The notes under the pieces: generated by a model
Seen by the model: only the letters and a program-made list of their open reading frames with translations
The model's database searches: none
What the model was told of the DNA's origin: nothing
Source of the DNA: Planococcus citri
Taxonomy: Eukaryota > Arthropoda > Insecta > Hemiptera > Pseudococcidae
Assembly (NCBI RefSeq): GCF_950023065.1
Contig: NC_088681.1
Location: 33,886,836-33,950,835 of the forward strand
Direction: 5' to 3'
DNA: 64,000 nt
Program-made: the position numbers and the translations under genes
Shown here: piece after piece, positions 61,301 to 64,000 of the stretch
How positions within the stretch are numbered: position 1 is the stretch's first letter
How the letters are laid out: every line of letters starts with the position of its first letter

Positions 61301-64000
61301 CGAATTTTTGAAAATTATTCAAATTTGGACCAAAAGTACCCTAGCTAGTGAAAAAATCAAAATTCTGGAGCCTCGAGCAGATTTTTAAAAAAATGCTGTA
61401 TGTATGGTGAAAATGAAATTCAGCTCTGATAAATTCGAATTCACCATCTTTATCACCCATTCGACCACTTTAGGTACATATTTTCAAATTTTTTTTGTGT
61501 CGGTCCTAATCCAAAATTTTCTCCTGTAAGTACTTACCTATTTATTAAAAAAAAAAAAAAAAAAAAAATGAAAATCAGCTACCTATAAGTATAGGCTTTA
61601 GAACAGTCGAAATAAAATCACCAATCAACTCGGGAGGTCAAAAAAAAAAGAGTACAAACCGAATTTCAGCTTTTTGGGTCAGTTGTATAAAATTATTTTT
61701 TTCAATTTTTGACCCAAACATAGTTTTTTTTAAAAATTCGTTAAAAATCGAAAAATGAATTTTAGCACCTGAAATTTTGACGTAATGTATTTTGAGGTCC
61801 TCTATCGATTCCCTTTTCGGTTGAGGTGCTTCCCTTTTTGACCTCCTGTTGCCTGTGAAAGGAGGAGGTCATATTCGTAGCCCAAAATTACCCTCATTTT
61901 TCATTTTTGAGCTCGCAACTCTTGGTAAGAAGCGATTTTAGACATTGAGTCTCATCTCGCTATTCAATTACTTTTTTTTTGCAACATTTCGCCCAATAGT
62001 TTGATTTGATTTTTCTTATGATGATGGATTAATAAAATAATAATGGTATAAGATTCAGTAGAATGTTACGGTTGAGTATTTCACTGAAATGGCGATAATT
62101 AGGTAGATGAATAGCTAAATAGGTACAAGAACGTGTGTATTACATTTGCTATCATTCTTATTCCGGTGGATCATTTATGATTAATGTGCAACTGTTTCAA
62201 ATTTCTCAAGTCTTATCTATTTTCCATTTAGTTTTACAGTGAACTTACTTACGTCATTAGTTTATTAGAACTTATCAATTGAATGTGATTTTAATTAGTT
62301 TTCTTGCGAGTTTCATGTTACTAGATGATCTTGTCTCCTGTTTTAACTCGTAACGTCATTGAATCTCTTACTTGTGCATGACTTGTGTTTAATTTTTCGA
62401 AATTCCCAAACTCAAAATTTTTCATACCAATGAGTCAACGATTTCTTGCAAAATTTCAGCATATTTTCCTTCCCAGCATTTTTTTTCTGATTTTTTTTCA
62501 AGCATTGACACCGTCATACCGATGAAAAAAAAATTTCTGAGTATACCTTGCTTGTAAAACAAAGCGCGGAGAGATCTTGAAGCCAAAGGAAATTTGTAAA
62601 ATTCCTGTGCCTTCTCATTTGTTGATAGTTGAAGAGAAGAACGCTTTGAAAGGATGAAAGAAATTTAGTATATGTAGGTAAAGTACCTACGGATTAAAAG
62701 AACACTTCGGTATTTTCATCGTAAAATCAAACCTTTGAGAGAGAAAATGATGAAAACTTTTTTGGCGAGGTAAGAGGGCGTTGATTAAGACACGTTTGAT
62801 GGTTTGACGTAATAAAAACCGTGGCTGTTGATGAAAATAATTTTTGAACAACTGATTAGTTCAGATGGTCTGCTAAGATCGTCTTTTTTTGATTTTCATT
62901 CGAGACAAATTTTTTCGAATTGTCGAGGGAACTATTCTGGACAATTTTACGTCATAAAAGTTTTCTTCATTGAAAAAAATAATTTTCTTTTGCCTACGTT
63001 ATTGTTTAAACCATTTTAACTCGTCTTAATCGTCTTAATTTCAATGAAACAATCCTCTTCGTTGGCGAAAGAATCGAGAAAAGTGGTATAAAAGATTTAT
63101 ACGAAATTAATCATGTCGAGAAAGTCGTAAAGAATTTGATGGCTCTTTTAATTCGCAATTTAAACGACAAAATGATACTTCGGTTACATATTTGACATAA
63201 TAGCGTAATATATAAAACCCATTCGCCGAAATTTTATTCTCGTATTTTACGATCTGAATATTAAGCGTATAATACGTGGTATTTATTTTGTTTGGGCGCG
63301 TAAAAGCGCGATCTTTTCCATTGTTAATAATTCGACAAAAGAGATTTAAAAGGTCGGTATCCGCATCGACGTTCGCGTTATTAAGGAAACATTGTAAATA
63401 TTAGCGCTTTCCAAGTGAACAGCGGAGGTATTTTTAAATGAAAATTGACACCTGGGAAATTCGGTGAAGCGTTTTATCATTACGAGATGTTTACTTTGGC
63501 ACTTTAATTTGCTGATCGTGCAGTGCGCGGTGTGGAGAAAAATAAACGATACTTGCCGATGGATTCGTTTCGAAGAAAATACGAGTACGTATAGCGAAGA
63601 AGGAAAGGATGATTTTACAGCAAACAAAAAAAGTATAAGAAAAGAATAAGAAAAAGAGCTAGCATAGCCGCAGGAGAAAAACGAAACGAAAAGAATCCAG
63701 AATGGGTTATATGTATTTCAGATGCATCGATTTTTATCGATTAAATCGACAAAGACGCTAGACGATGTCAAGAGTAGTAATTGGATGAAAAGCATTTGTT
63801 GATAATGACGTTTGGAAATGGATTTTTACGCGTTTTTACGACGTAATTTTCGTTGCAAGTAAGTATGAAGAATGGAAAAAGCTACGGAAAAGAAACTTTT
63901 ATCGTATGTCATTGTTATTTCATTCGACATTGTTGACGATATACTTATACTTCTTAACGCAATCGATAGATGCATGTAATTTGGCAATAGTTGGTTATGT

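Larger units (their letters stand above)
40333..64000. other. Gene-poor stretch, probably one very long plus-strand intron
   Basis: I found no coding exon with family resemblance on either strand. Dozens of short frames (for example 42375-42710, 44848-45135, 54158-54466 and 55849-56283) have chance composition. The stretch alternates AT-rich repeats with blocks richer in CG words (about 42.48-42.90, 46.3-47.15, 51.0-51.5, 53.5-54.3, 58.0-58.4, 60.0-60.3, 63.2-63.9 kb). Those blocks could be conserved intronic regulatory DNA, which needs comparison to show. A TATATAAATA sequence at 50995-51004 is a possible isolated promoter. A TG-rich tract lies at 56236-56282. Confidence 0.35.

Noticed and set aside
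61514..61568. Minus-strand AG|GTAAGTAC preceded by a 20-plus T run, resembling another recursive splice site
   Set aside because: The bases directly before the AG are A-rich (AATAAATAG), GTAAGTACTTAC is a palindrome that arises by chance, and there is no sign of a minus-strand gene here.
1..64000. CRISPR arrays, operons, bacterial genes or rRNA
   Set aside because: No regular spacer arrays, no bacterial-type coding density or ribosome binding sites, and no rRNA sequence was recognised. The window is plainly eukaryotic nuclear DNA.

Overview
The window looks like nuclear DNA of an insect. It is AT-rich, its genes have many short introns with GT-AG borders, it contains a Tweedle (DUF243) cuticle protein gene (an arthropod family), and it has long introns full of low-complexity and dispersed repeats. 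A sap-sucking hemipteran such as a scale insect or mealybug would fit, but that is an impression from composition and was not tested. Most long open frames are chance frames in AT-rich intron or intergenic DNA. The real genes were found by joining exons at splice sites and checking that the reading frame continues.

Layout. 1-3.1 kb: T-rich low-complexity DNA, a 195-bp foldback element and degenerate repeats. 3.1-3.7 kb: a compact gene for a 41-residue secreted Gly-rich peptide, with TATA box, one intron and poly(A) signal. 6.28-9.77 kb: a two-exon gene for a secreted Pro/Gln/Tyr-rich protein. 11.8-27.0 kb: a Tweedle cuticle protein gene whose first coding exon appears to carry only six codons, followed by an 11.7-kb intron. 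27-33 kb: no recognised gene, but several local duplications. 33.17-37.81 kb: a complete 16-exon Bicaudal-C gene (KH-type RNA-binding repeats plus a C-terminal SAM domain, 810 residues) with a TA-flanked inverted-repeat element in intron 9. 38.75-39.56 kb, minus strand: a complete three-exon gene for mitochondrial ribosomal protein mS23, tail-to-tail with BicC.

39.6-64 kb: a likely promoter region lies head-to-head with the mS23 gene. A candidate plus-strand first exon ends at 40332 on a strong donor, and no recognisable coding exon follows. Nevertheless 52.86 kb holds a textbook recursive splice site (branch point, pyrimidine tract, then CAG directly followed by GTGAGT). I infer that the last 24 kb are mostly one very long intron of a gene whose body lies beyond the window. 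This stretch also holds a microRNA-like hairpin at 44.9 kb and a 658-bp TA-flanked element with perfect 38-bp terminal inverted repeats at 49.5-50.1 kb.

The genes do not form a pathway. They are neighbours with separate roles: cuticle structure, maternal/translational RNA control, and mitochondrial translation. The items most worth following up are the recursive splice site with its candidate first exon, the hairpin, the 41-residue peptide gene, and the split Tweedle signal peptide with two competing first exons.
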